Shown: piece after piece, positions 8,909 to 17,406 of the stretch
How positions within the stretch are numbered: position 1 is the stretch's first letter
Layout: every line of letters begins with the position of its first letter
NCBI RefSeq assembly: GCF_900163715.1
Contig: NZ_FWFF01000003.1
Span: forward strand, 62,001 to 126,000
Source: Brevibacterium yomogidense
Lineage (GTDB): Bacteria; Actinomycetota; Actinomycetes; Actinomycetales; Brevibacteriaceae
Direction: 5' to 3'
DNA: 64,000 bases
The notes under the pieces: generated by a model
What the model was told of the DNA's origin: nothing
Database searches by the model: none
What the model saw: the letters and a program-made list of their open reading frames with translations, nothing else
Program-made: the position numbers and the translations under genes

Positions 8909-10346
8909 GTCAGGCACAGCGGGAGCCGACGGCCAGTCGCCGGTCAATCGCAACATCGTCATGGGCGTCCTGCTGTCCGGCGCGTTCGTCATCATCCTCA
9001 ACCAGACGCTCCTCAACACGGCGCTGCCCGCGTTCATGCTGGAATTCGGCATCACCGCCAGCGAAGCCCAGTGGGTGACCACGATCTTCATGCTGGTCAA
9101 CGGCATCATGATCCCCGTCACCGCATTCCTCATCCAGAAGTTCACGACGCGCGGTCTGTTCCTCACCGCCATGGGCCTCTTCATCGCGGGAACGGTCATC
9201 TGTGCGTTCGCGCCCATCTATCCCGTGCTGCTGCTGGGACGCGTCGTCCAGGCCACGAGCGGCGGGCTCATCATCCCGCTCATGCAGACGATCCTGTTCG
9301 CGATCTTCCCGGTCCACAAGCGCGGGACCGCGATGGGCACGTTCGGCCTCGTCATCTCCTTCGCACCCGCGATCGGGCCGAGCCTCTCCGGCTGGATCGT
9401 CGACCACCTCCCGTGGCAGGTCCTGTTCTACATGATGCTGCCGATCGCCCTCGTCGCGACGGTGGTCGCGTACTTCATCCTCCGGAACGTCACCGAACGA
9501 ACGCACCCGCGCCTGGACGTCCTGTCGATCATCCTGTCGTCGTTCGGATTCGGCGGGCTGCTGTTCGGCTTCGGCGGTGCCGGCGATGCCGGCTGGACCA
9601 GCGCCGAGGTCCTGGTCCCCCTGGCCATCGGAGCCGTCACCCTGGCCTGGTTCATCCTCCGCCAGCTGAAGCTCGACGAACCGCTCCTCGAGCTGCGTGT
9701 GCTGAAGTACCCGATGTTCACCCTCAACACGGTGCTCGGCATGTCCGTGTTCATCGCCATGATCGGCGGGATGCTCATCATCCCGATGTTCATGCAGAAC
9801 ATGAGCGACTTCACGGCGATGGAATCAGGTCTGGCTCTGCTTCCGGGCGCGGTGCTCATGGGACTCATGTCGCCGGTGACCGGCCGCATCTTCGACGCAG
9901 TCGGTGCCAAGTGGCTCGCAGTCATCGGCTTCACGCTGCTGACCGTGTCGACGTTCATGCTCGCCCTGCTCTCCGTCGACACCACGTTCTTCTACATCGC
10001 GGCGGTCAACACCGCGCGCATGCTGGGCACTGCGATGGTCATCATGCCGGTGACGACTGCGGCGCTGAACCAGCTCCCACAGCGGCTCATCCCCCACGGC
10101 ACCGCGCTCAACAACACCATGCGGCAGGTCGCAGCGTCGGTGGGGACCGCAGTCCTCGTCACCGTCATGGTCGCCGCGGCACGGGACCCCGAGGTATACG
10201 GTCCCGCAGGCCCGATCCACGGCGCGAACGTGTCGTTCTTCGTCGCCGGGACGGTCTCGTTCCTGGGGATCATCGGCGCGTTCTTCATCAGGGACTCGCA
10301 CGGACCCACGACGCGTGAGGCTCGCACCGACGCGGACGCCGGCTGA
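8901..10346 (+). CDS. DHA2-family MFS multidrug exporter (EmrB/LmrB-like)
   Basis: 481 aa, about 14 hydrophobic segments. Early motifs LNQTLLNTALPAF and EAQWVTTIFMLVNGIMIP, together with motif C-like GLVISFAPAIGPSLSGWI, identify a proton-coupled 14-helix DHA2 exporter. The start overlaps the TetR gene by 8 bases and the pair forms one operon. The substrate range is not readable from sequence. A long palindromic element follows the stop. Confidence 0.92.
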   Translation: MSESGTAGADGQSPVNRNIVMGVLLSGAFVIILNQTLLNTALPAFMLEFGITASEAQWVTTIFMLVNGIMIPVTAFLIQKFTTRGLFLTAMGLFIAGTVICAFAPIYPVLLLGRVVQATSGGLIIPLMQTILFAIFPVHKRGTAMGTFGLVISFAPAIGPSLSGWIVDHLPWQVLFYMMLPIALVATVVAYFILRNVTERTHPRLDVLSIILSSFGFGGLLFGFGGAGDAGWTSAEVLVPLAIGAVTLAWFILRQLKLDEPLLELRVLKYPMFTLNTVLGMSVFIAMIGGMLIIPMFMQNMSDFTAMESGLALLPGAVLMGLMSPVTGRIFDAVGAKWLAVIGFTLLTVSTFMLALLSVDTTFFYIAAVNTARMLGTAMVIMPVTTAALNQLPQRLIPHGTALNNTMRQVAASVGTAVLVTVMVAAARDPEVYGPAGPIHGANVSFFVAGTVSFLGIIGAFFIRDSHGPTTREARTDADAG

Positions 10347-10424
10347 CCCCACGGCTGGGGGCAGGTCGAGTGGGAACGCAGCACTCACCCTCCTCGAGGG
10401 AGAACGCCCCTCCCACCTCAGCTC

Positions 10425-10478
10425 GAGTGAGTGCAACCCGGCCCGATTCGTCCGAAACGGGCCGGGTTCCACTCAGTC
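10425..10478. repeat. Palindromic intergenic element, copy 1
   Basis: A 21-bp imperfect stem: GAGTGAGTGCAACCCGGCCC and one more G (10425-10445) pairs with 10458-10478 across a 12-base loop, with two mismatches. It sits between the convergent MFS and hydrolase genes and could terminate both. The same sequence family recurs at 12455-12515, so it is a dispersed element and not a unique terminator. Confidence 0.75.
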
Positions 10479-10491
10479 AGCGGGGTCGTAC

Positions 10492-11355
10492 TCAGCCGCG
10501 GGAGAGGGCGACGAGCTCATGGATGACAGCGGGCCAGACGAAGTGCGGCGGGAGCTCATGGCCCATCCCTGCCAGTTCGAGCACGCGTGCACGCGGAAGG
10601 AGCCGTGCGACGGCCCTGCCGTGCTCCAGTGGGAACAGCGGATCCGCCGTGCCGTGGATGACCAGCGCGCGCAGACCGGCGAGCCGCTCCAGATCCGGGT
10701 CGGCGAGCGGGACCTCGGCGGCATGGAAATGGTTGGACAGGCTCGCCCGGATGTCACGCGATCGATCCACGACACGGCCCGCCAGCGCGCGGACGTGCTC
10801 GTCGCTGAATGAATCCCCCGCGAACGGACGTGCCCCGTCGACGATGTGGGAGATGACTGCGTCGCGGTCCGTCCAATCGGGAGGAGTCTGCTCGACCGCG
10901 AGCGCTTCCTGCAGCCGGGCGGTCGGCTCGGGCAGTTCCTCACCCACCGCCTCGACCGGGGTCGTCGCGATGAGCGTCAGGGAGGCCACACGGTCGGGGT
11001 GCTCGAGTGCGACCCGCTGGACGATTCCGCCGCCCATCGACAGCCCGACGAGGTGCGCCCGCGCGAGGCCGAGGTGGTCAAGGATCGCGAGGACATCGGA
11101 GGCGAGGTCCGCTCCCGTGTACCCGGGGGCGCCGACCGGGTAGGACGTCGACTCACCCGTGTCGCGAGCGTCGTACCGGATCACGCGGCAGCCGCGGGCC
11201 GCGATCCGGCGGCAGAGCTCGTCCTCCCACCAGTCCATCGACCATGTCGCACCTCCCACAAGCACGATCGCAGGCGCAGCCTCATCACCGAAGGACTGCG
11301 CGCAGAGTCGAGCATCATCCGGAGTCGTGACGATGAATGTCGGTGCGTCGATCAT
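10492..11355 (-). CDS. Alpha/beta hydrolase
   Basis: 287 aa from ATG at 11355. The nucleophile elbow is GLSMGGG, preceded by the oxyanion-region sequence LVGGATWSMDWW and DARDTGEST. The acid lies in HGTADPLFPLEHG and the catalytic His in LAGMGHELPP. The domain order matches small esterases of the RdmC/haloperoxidase type. It reads away from the macrolide phosphotransferase; the two share a 151-bp divergent promoter region. The substrate is unknown; ester or lactone cleavage is inferred. Confidence 0.87.
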   Translation of the reverse strand: MIDAPTFIVTTPDDARLCAQSFGDEAAPAIVLVGGATWSMDWWEDELCRRIAARGCRVIRYDARDTGESTSYPVGAPGYTGADLASDVLAILDHLGLARAHLVGLSMGGGIVQRVALEHPDRVASLTLIATTPVEAVGEELPEPTARLQEALAVEQTPPDWTDRDAVISHIVDGARPFAGDSFSDEHVRALAGRVVDRSRDIRASLSNHFHAAEVPLADPDLERLAGLRALVIHGTADPLFPLEHGRAVARLLPRARVLELAGMGHELPPHFVWPAVIHELVALSRG

Positions 11356-11506
11356 GGACGCCTCCTTCCAGGTGTCCAGCGAATCACATCCTTGCCCCCG
11401 TGACGAGGGCTCCGCCCGTGCAGGAGTCCGCGTCGCGCACCTGCATCAATCGATGCGCACATGCCGCCCTGTGGGAACCCCTGCCGAGGTGTGGGAGCCT
11501 GGACGG

Positions 11507-12409
11507 ATGGATGGCTCACCGACCGACCTCTCGCACACCGTCCACCGCATCGCCGCGGAGCACGGCCTCACCCTGGACCCCGCGACGATCGCAGTCAACG
11601 AGATGGGCCTCGATTTCCGCGTGGCCATCGCCCGCACCGTCACCGGAGACGACTGGGTCCTGCGCCTCCCCCGACGCCCCGATGTCCTCGACCGCGCCGA
11701 GGTGGAGGGCCACCTGCTGCGCATCGTCGCACCGCACGTCTCCCCCGCCGTGCCGGACTGGCGCATCCAGACCCCGGACCTCATCGCATATCCGCTCCTT
11801 CCCGGCGAGCCCGGCCTCACCCTCACGGAGCAGGGCGAGCCCCAGTGGCACACCGATATCTCCTCCGACGCGTATTCGGAGAGCCTGGGTGACTTCCTCA
11901 GCGAGCTGCACGGCATCGATCCCGCTGAAGTCACAGATTCCGGCATCGCGGTGAGGACGCCTACGCAGGTGCGCGAGAAGTGGCACGAGGACATCGCCCG
12001 CGTCACCGCGGAGTTCGACGTCGCGGATCACCTCATCGCGCGGTGGGACGCCTGGCTGCGCGAAGACAGCTACTGGCCGCCGTGGAGCGTCCTCACCCAC
12101 GGGGAGGTCTATCCGGCCCACACCCTCGTCGTCGATGACGCGATCACCGCCGTGCTCGACTGGACCACCGCGGCGGTCGGCGATCCGGCGCAGGACTTCA
12201 TGTTCTACCGGGTCGCCGCCTCACCGAACGCATTCGAGCAGATGCTGACGCAGTACGGCGCAGGCGGCGGCCACATCTGGCCGCGGCTCGCCGAACACTG
12301 CGCGGAGATGTTCTCCGCGAACGCCGTGGGGTACGGACTCTACGCGCTGGAGACGGGCGATCCGGCCCACCGCGAAGCCGCAGCCGCACAGCTGAACCCC
12401 GAGTCCTGA
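11507..12409 (+). CDS. mph: Macrolide 2'-phosphotransferase
   Basis: 300 aa from ATG at 11507, with GGGAG upstream. Collinear with MphA-type kinases, which phosphorylate the desosamine 2'-OH of macrolides: VNEMGLDFRVAIA, WVLRLPRRPDV, VPDWRIQTPDLIAYPLL, and a metal-binding segment VLDWTTAAVGDPAQDF. Length is normal for Mph. The catalytic-loop motif reads HGEVYPAH, where MphA has HGDLYVGH, so the expected Asp is Glu. The enzyme class is well supported; activity on clinical macrolides is inferred. Confidence 0.88.
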   Translation: MDGSPTDLSHTVHRIAAEHGLTLDPATIAVNEMGLDFRVAIARTVTGDDWVLRLPRRPDVLDRAEVEGHLLRIVAPHVSPAVPDWRIQTPDLIAYPLLPGEPGLTLTEQGEPQWHTDISSDAYSESLGDFLSELHGIDPAEVTDSGIAVRTPTQVREKWHEDIARVTAEFDVADHLIARWDAWLREDSYWPPWSVLTHGEVYPAHTLVVDDAITAVLDWTTAAVGDPAQDFMFYRVAASPNAFEQMLTQYGAGGGHIWPRLAEHCAEMFSANAVGYGLYALETGDPAHREAAAAQLNPES

Positions 12410-12454
12410 GACACGGAGACCAGCGCCGCGCCCTTCTCCACACCACATCCCACG

Positions 12455-12515
12455 ATCGAGTGAGTGCAATCCGGCCCCACGATCGCCGATATGGACCAGG
12501 TTCCACTCACTCGAT
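12455..12515. repeat. Palindromic intergenic element, copy 2
   Basis: Left arm ATCGAGTGAGTGCAA (12455-12469) pairs with TTCCACTCACTCGAT (12501-12515) with one mismatch. The inner sequence is related to copy 1 (GTGCAATCCGGCCC versus GTGCAACCCGGCCC) but its inner stem is degraded. It lies between the convergent phosphotransferase genes. Confidence 0.75.
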
Positions 12516-12610
12516 GACGCGGTGGCCGCCATAGCCGCGCCGCACCCGCGCCGCAGCCTCGCCAGCACCCGCGCCAGCACCCGCCGCCAGCAGCCGCGCT
12601 CGCTGCTCGC

Positions 12611-15112
12611 TCACAGGACCGTGACCGTCCCCTGGCTCCCGTCCAGACGGACGCGCTGCCCGTTCTCCAGCCTCTTCATCGCGTCTCGCACGCTCATGAC
12701 GGCGGGGATGCCCAGTTCTCGCGCGGTGACCGCACCGTGCGACAGCGCGCCGCCGCTCTCCGTGATGACCCCGGCCGCCTGGTAGAACAGCGCCGTCCAG
12801 GCCGGATTCGTCGTGCGCGCCACGAGGATCGCACCGGCAGGGAAAAGCGGGAAGTCGTCGGGACTGTGGACGACGTACACCTCGGCCTCGGTCTGGCCCG
12901 GGCTGCCCGCAGTGCCCTGCAGATCTGCGTCGGTCGGGACCTCGGCGGTGTCGCTCTGACCGTAGACCCAGTCCGGATCGGACCGGGTCGCTGCGATGTA
13001 GACCGCCTTCTGCTGCTCGGCCTGCGGACGCAGGGCCGCCAGCGCCTCCGCGGAACCGTCCCGCACGGCCTTCTCCACATCGTCGACGTGCAGGAAGTAG
13101 ACGTCGTCGCGGCTCTCCAGCGCCCCGTGCTCCACCAGCCGCGCCCCCAGTGCGCGCAGCGCGCGCCGCATCGGGAGGGTGAGCCGCGTGGTCTGGTAGT
13201 GCTCGAGGTCATCGAGCGCCGTGTACGTGCGCGCCAGGCGGATGACCTCTTGGAGGAAGTAGCGCAGGTCGTCGGGGACCGCGTCCAGGACGCGGCGCTC
13301 GACCTCGGCCTGCTGGGCGCGCAGCTGGTTGGGAGACGTCTGCGCCTCCTCCTCGCGATGGGCCAGGACGCGCAGCTGGTTGACGACGATGTGCGGCGCC
13401 TCGACCCAGGTGGGGTGGTAGGCGTCGAAGTCCAGCTCCCGGTGCCCGTGCCGCGCCAGGAACCCGTCGAGGTCCTTCATGAACCCGGGGAACTCCGCGC
13501 GCAGCTCTTCGATGCGGCCTTCGGCCGATGGCACGGCGTCCAGCCACTCGAGCAGTCCGGGCGTCGTCCGGATGGTGCGTGACAGCTCCCAGAGTTCGTC
13601 GTTCACCTGCCCAGTCTTCGTGTCGGTCTGCGCGAGCAGCTGATCGAAGACGCCCTGCGCCTGGTCTGCGGGCAACCCCACCTGCAGCAGCGTGAGCAGG
13701 CCCTTGTAGAGGGTGCTCTGTGTGAGCGAGATGGCGATGTTCGGCAGGAAGTAGTCGGTGCCCAGATCGCTGATCTGCAGCACGTGGTCCCACAGCTGCT
13801 CGAGGTCCTTGTCGTCCAACGGCTCGTGGTTCAGACGGCCGATGCCCAGCAGGTAGGTGTCGAGGTCGCGCATCCACTGCACCGGCAGGTCCTGCACCCA
13901 CGCGTAGCGGCGGGCGATCTCCGGCAGCGCTTCGCGGATGGCATCGGCGTCGCGGAACATGGCCGCTGGGAAGCGGCCGCTGTAGAGCTCGACCGCTGTC
14001 TGGTTGCCGTAGATGTAGCTGTCGCGCATCGCGAACCACTTGTCTCCGAACGGCGGCAGCCCCATGAGCTGGAAGCTGTGATTGAGCGACTGGTGGAAAC
14101 CAGCCTCGACGAGGTCCCACGTGAGCGGCGTGACCGGGTTCGGGTAGCGCTCCGCTGATTCGTCACGGGTCCAGCGGGCGGCCACGCGCGTGACCGGCCG
14201 GGACTGCAGGAGGAACAGCTCACCGTCGGTGATCGCCCATTCGATGTCCTGCGGGAAGCCGAAGTGCTCCTCCGCGCGCACTGCCAGCTGGGCGACGGCC
14301 GTGCGGTCGGCCTGTTCGATCGCTGCCCGGTCGGCGAGCGCGGCATCCACCGCGACCTCCTCCGTCCCACCATCGGCGACGACGACCAGCGCCCGGGGCT
14401 TGTGGGCGAGGCGGACCTCGCGCTCCTCCGCACCGTCACGGCTGAGCAGGTACTCGTCCACTTCCGCTTCGCCGCCGACCACTGTTTCGCCAAGGCCGTA
14501 GGAGGCGTTCACGAGCACCGTCGTGAGGTCGCCGCGCACGGGATCGATCGAGAACGCGACTCCTGCCGCCTCACGCGCGCTCACCTCCACCATGCGCTGG
14601 ACGACGACCGCCATCGACGCCTGCAGGTGGTCGAGTCCCAACCGGTCCCGGTACTTCATCGCGTGCGCGTTCCACAGGGAGGCATAGCAGCGTCGGACCG
14701 CGAGGGCGATCGACTCCGCACCCCGCTCCCCCAGGAACGTGTCGTGCTGGCCGGCGAACGCGGCGCCCGGCAGGTCTTCCATCGTGCCCGATGACCGGAC
14801 GGCGACCGCATAGTCGGACAGACCGTTCTGCTGCAGTGCCGCCTCGACGTCCCCGATCCAGCCCGGGTCGAAGTCCGTCGTCATCACGAGCTCTTGGATC
14901 GCGGCGGACGCGTCCTCCGTCGACGACTCCCGCACGATCTGCGTGATCTGCTTCCGCAGGGGTGCGAGGAACTGCTCGTATGCCTCAGCGGTGACGATGA
15001 CGCCGGGCGGGACGGGGAGCTCGCGGGCGGACTTCGCCAGGCTTGCGCCCTTGCCACCGGACACGTCCAGGCGCGTGGCGTCGTCGTGCGCGAAAGCGAT
15101 GATGCGGGACAT
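12611..15112 (-). CDS. PEP/pyruvate-binding phosphotransferase, rifampin-phosphotransferase-like
   Basis: 833 aa from ATG at 15112 (MSRIIAFAHDD). The N-terminal ATP-grasp/PPDK_N domain shows GGKGASLAKSA and RSSGTMEDLPGAAFAGQHDT. A long middle domain follows. The swivelling phospho-His domain is at the C-terminus, with GGALSHGAVTARELGIPAV and the transfer His near residue 792. Putting the His domain last is the order of rifampin phosphotransferase; PEP synthase has a PEP-binding TIM barrel after it, which is absent here. The enzyme would move a phosphate from ATP to an acceptor. Rifamycin is a candidate; the middle domain is not close enough to be sure. Confidence 0.8.
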   Translation of the reverse strand: MSRIIAFAHDDATRLDVSGGKGASLAKSARELPVPPGVIVTAEAYEQFLAPLRKQITQIVRESSTEDASAAIQELVMTTDFDPGWIGDVEAALQQNGLSDYAVAVRSSGTMEDLPGAAFAGQHDTFLGERGAESIALAVRRCYASLWNAHAMKYRDRLGLDHLQASMAVVVQRMVEVSAREAAGVAFSIDPVRGDLTTVLVNASYGLGETVVGGEAEVDEYLLSRDGAEEREVRLAHKPRALVVVADGGTEEVAVDAALADRAAIEQADRTAVAQLAVRAEEHFGFPQDIEWAITDGELFLLQSRPVTRVAARWTRDESAERYPNPVTPLTWDLVEAGFHQSLNHSFQLMGLPPFGDKWFAMRDSYIYGNQTAVELYSGRFPAAMFRDADAIREALPEIARRYAWVQDLPVQWMRDLDTYLLGIGRLNHEPLDDKDLEQLWDHVLQISDLGTDYFLPNIAISLTQSTLYKGLLTLLQVGLPADQAQGVFDQLLAQTDTKTGQVNDELWELSRTIRTTPGLLEWLDAVPSAEGRIEELRAEFPGFMKDLDGFLARHGHRELDFDAYHPTWVEAPHIVVNQLRVLAHREEEAQTSPNQLRAQQAEVERRVLDAVPDDLRYFLQEVIRLARTYTALDDLEHYQTTRLTLPMRRALRALGARLVEHGALESRDDVYFLHVDDVEKAVRDGSAEALAALRPQAEQQKAVYIAATRSDPDWVYGQSDTAEVPTDADLQGTAGSPGQTEAEVYVVHSPDDFPLFPAGAILVARTTNPAWTALFYQAAGVITESGGALSHGAVTARELGIPAVMSVRDAMKRLENGQRVRLDGSQGTVTVL

Positions 15113-15168
15113 GGAGTCTCCTCTGCGGGGCTGAGCGGTGGGGCACATCAGTGAGTCAGTCGGGCGGG

Positions 15169-16389
15169 TCAGGTGAGCTCGGTGTTCTGTGCGGCGTCGC
15201 GAGCGGCACTGTTCAGAAGGCCGGTGTCCATCGGTGCTGTGTCGGGCTGCCAGCGGCGAGCGCGGAGGATCAGGCGCCCGAGCACTGCACTGACCACACC
15301 CGCTCCCGCCACCGCCGCCGCAGTCGCTCCGGCACCGGCGAGGGTCATCCACACTCCGCCGACCACCACAAGGACGAGCCAGATCACCACCCCCGCGCTG
15401 CCGCCCAGGCTCCGGAAGAACGTCACGGTGTTCCGCGCATCGGCCTTCGTGCCTGCGAACCAACCCGCGAGGAGGACCGGCGCGAACAGCCAGTGGAGAG
15501 CGATCCCCAGTCGGCGGGGCCACGGCGACGGAGCCGCAGTCGCGGCAGAGGCCGGGCCCGAGGCCGTGACCGGCTCCGCGGAGACAGCCGAGCCGGCAGC
15601 CGGGCCCCCGTCGGCAACGGCGGTGCCGGCCATGCCCGGCACCGCCGCGGCCTGCTCGTCGAGGAATGACGCGGCGAACGACTCCCCTGCTCTCGCTCGA
15701 TCGGTCGCCCGCCGCTGCACGATGTCGAAGGTCTGCGGATCCGGGCAGTGCACCGATACCGCATCGAGTGCCTCGGAGAGAATCGCGTGCGCGCGCTTCT
15801 CCCTCTCGATGCGTGGCCCGTCCGTGTCCGGCGGCAGGTCGACGTCGGGCCCGCACCACAGTTCCGCCATCGTGCCGAACCGCTCCGGCGCCAGATAGAA
15901 CAGGCCCACGGGGATGACGTCGACGTCGACGCCCGCTTCCTGCAGGCGGCAGACGATCTTCGCAGCACCGCGCTGGTAGGCGCCGGCCGTGTGCTGCCAT
16001 TCGCTGGTGCCTTCGGGGAAGATCACCAGATCACCGCCGGCCCTCAGATGATCAACGCCAGCGCTCACCGGGTCGTTCACACTCGAACGGTCCATCCCAT
16101 AGCGTTCGACGTCGCGCTGCCGGATGACTGGAATGCCGGTGAAGAGCAGGCGGAGCGGGCCGCGCAGCAGCTGCATCGACACGAGGTACTGCGCATGGGG
16201 GAAGGCCGACTGGACCAGCGCACCGTCGATCGCCCCGTTGCGGTGACTCGAGACGATGAGTCGGGGGCGACGACGCGGCCCCGGGACTGCTCCGCCGCTC
16301 CGCACGCGGACGAAGGATGCGCGCCGCATGCACGTGAGGACCCACCGGTGCCACAGATCCAGAGCCGCGCTTCGCGGAGGCTTCCCCAT
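15169..16389 (-). CDS. PlsC-like acyltransferase with C-terminal membrane domain
   Basis: About 406 aa from ATG at 16389 (MGKPPRSAALD). The glycerolipid acyltransferase signature appears as SSHRNGAIDGA and FPEGTSEW; the His and Asp are separated by five residues, where four is usual. A Pro/Ala linker leads to hydrophobic segments near the C-terminus (LHWLFAPVLLAGWFAG, AGVVIWLVLVVVGGVW). It should transfer acyl chains to a lysophospholipid or glycolipid at the membrane. It lies 56 bases upstream of the phosphotransferase on the same strand and may be cotranscribed with it. Confidence 0.78.
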   Translation of the reverse strand: MGKPPRSAALDLWHRWVLTCMRRASFVRVRSGGAVPGPRRRPRLIVSSHRNGAIDGALVQSAFPHAQYLVSMQLLRGPLRLLFTGIPVIRQRDVERYGMDRSSVNDPVSAGVDHLRAGGDLVIFPEGTSEWQHTAGAYQRGAAKIVCRLQEAGVDVDVIPVGLFYLAPERFGTMAELWCGPDVDLPPDTDGPRIEREKRAHAILSEALDAVSVHCPDPQTFDIVQRRATDRARAGESFAASFLDEQAAAVPGMAGTAVADGGPAAGSAVSAEPVTASGPASAATAAPSPWPRRLGIALHWLFAPVLLAGWFAGTKADARNTVTFFRSLGGSAGVVIWLVLVVVGGVWMTLAGAGATAAAVAGAGVVSAVLGRLILRARRWQPDTAPMDTGLLNSAARDAAQNTELT

Positions 16390-16543
16390 GCCGATCAGTC
16401 TCGCATACGGCACACGGCACACCGGCGGACTTCATGGTGCTGATCTGCAACAGCAGTCAGCCCCGCCGCCCGGCTGTGGAACCCGGCGCGGACGGCACGG
16501 GTTCCGGTGCAGTCGGCGCGGAGCCCGCCGCCAGCGGCGGGGC

Positions 16544-17152
16544 ATGGGAGCGGTGCTCTACAGTGATGTCGTGCTCAGACGCCTCGTATCCCGTGCCTTC
16601 TGGTTCCTCAGCCCCTGGAAGCTGTCGACGCAGCCGGCGCCCGACCGGCCGACGATCCTCATCGGTGCACCCCACACCTCGAACTGGGACTTCATCCTGA
16701 TGCTGGGCATCGCCTGGCGACTGGGGATCGACGTGCGGTGGTTGGGGAAGAACAGCCTCTTCGCGGGCTGGCGCGGTCCGATCATGCGCGGCCTGGGCGG
16801 GATGCCGGTCGATCGCGCGAACCCGACCAGCGTGGTCACGGACGTGGTGCGGCAGGTGCATGCGGGCAAGGTGTTCGGCCTGGTCGTCACCCCGGACGGC
16901 ACGCGGTCGGGGCACACGCACTGGAAGTCCGGCTTCTACCGCATCGCCCGGGAGACCGGCATGCCCGTCACCCTGGGATACGTCGACCGCCCCACGATGA
17001 CGACGGGGCTGGGACCGACCATCGAGCTGACCGGTGACGTGAAGGCGGACATGGACCGGATCCGCGCGTTCTACTCGGACAAGTCCGGGTTCCACCCTGA
17101 GAAGCGCGTGGAACCGCGGCTGCGCGACGAATCGTCCGGGCTGGGCGAGTAA
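16544..17152 (+). CDS. PlsC-family 1-acyl-glycerol-phosphate acyltransferase-like protein
   Basis: 202 aa from ATG at 16544; a GTG at 16571 is a plausible alternative. The motif HTSNWD (HX4D) is in GAPHTSNWDFIL, and TPDGTRS is a variant of the second acyltransferase block (PEGTRS). This is the short actinobacterial type of the family, acting on lysophosphatidate-like substrates at the membrane. It is divergent from the longer acyltransferase at 15169-16389, so two different acyltransferases lie back to back. Confidence 0.82.
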   Translation: MGAVLYSDVVLRRLVSRAFWFLSPWKLSTQPAPDRPTILIGAPHTSNWDFILMLGIAWRLGIDVRWLGKNSLFAGWRGPIMRGLGGMPVDRANPTSVVTDVVRQVHAGKVFGLVVTPDGTRSGHTHWKSGFYRIARETGMPVTLGYVDRPTMTTGLGPTIELTGDVKADMDRIRAFYSDKSGFHPEKRVEPRLRDESSGLGE

Positions 17153-17153
17153 G

Positions 17154-17176
17154 CCGGTCACGGCGGACATGACCGG
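17154..17176 (+). terminator. Hairpin after the short acyltransferase
   Basis: CCGGTCA (17154-17160) pairs with TGACCGG (17170-17176) across a 9-base loop, starting 2 bases after the stop codon. No T-run follows, as is common for high-GC terminators. Confidence 0.45.
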
Positions 17177-17406
17177 TCAGGGAACTCGTACTGTACTTAC
17201 GGGTAACTTTCGTGAGTCGTCTCTCAAACCCGCGTCGAAAGCCGCTCAGCGCTAGCAAACAATGCAGTCGGCGCATACTGTGAATCGGGTCTGCGGTCTC
17301 ACCAGCTGAACACGCTGCGTGACCGCATCACCACCATCAGACGTCGATTCTGCACCGGCGAGGACTGAGCCACCGCTCGCGCGCCGGAACGAGAGGAAGC
17401 AAGCCA

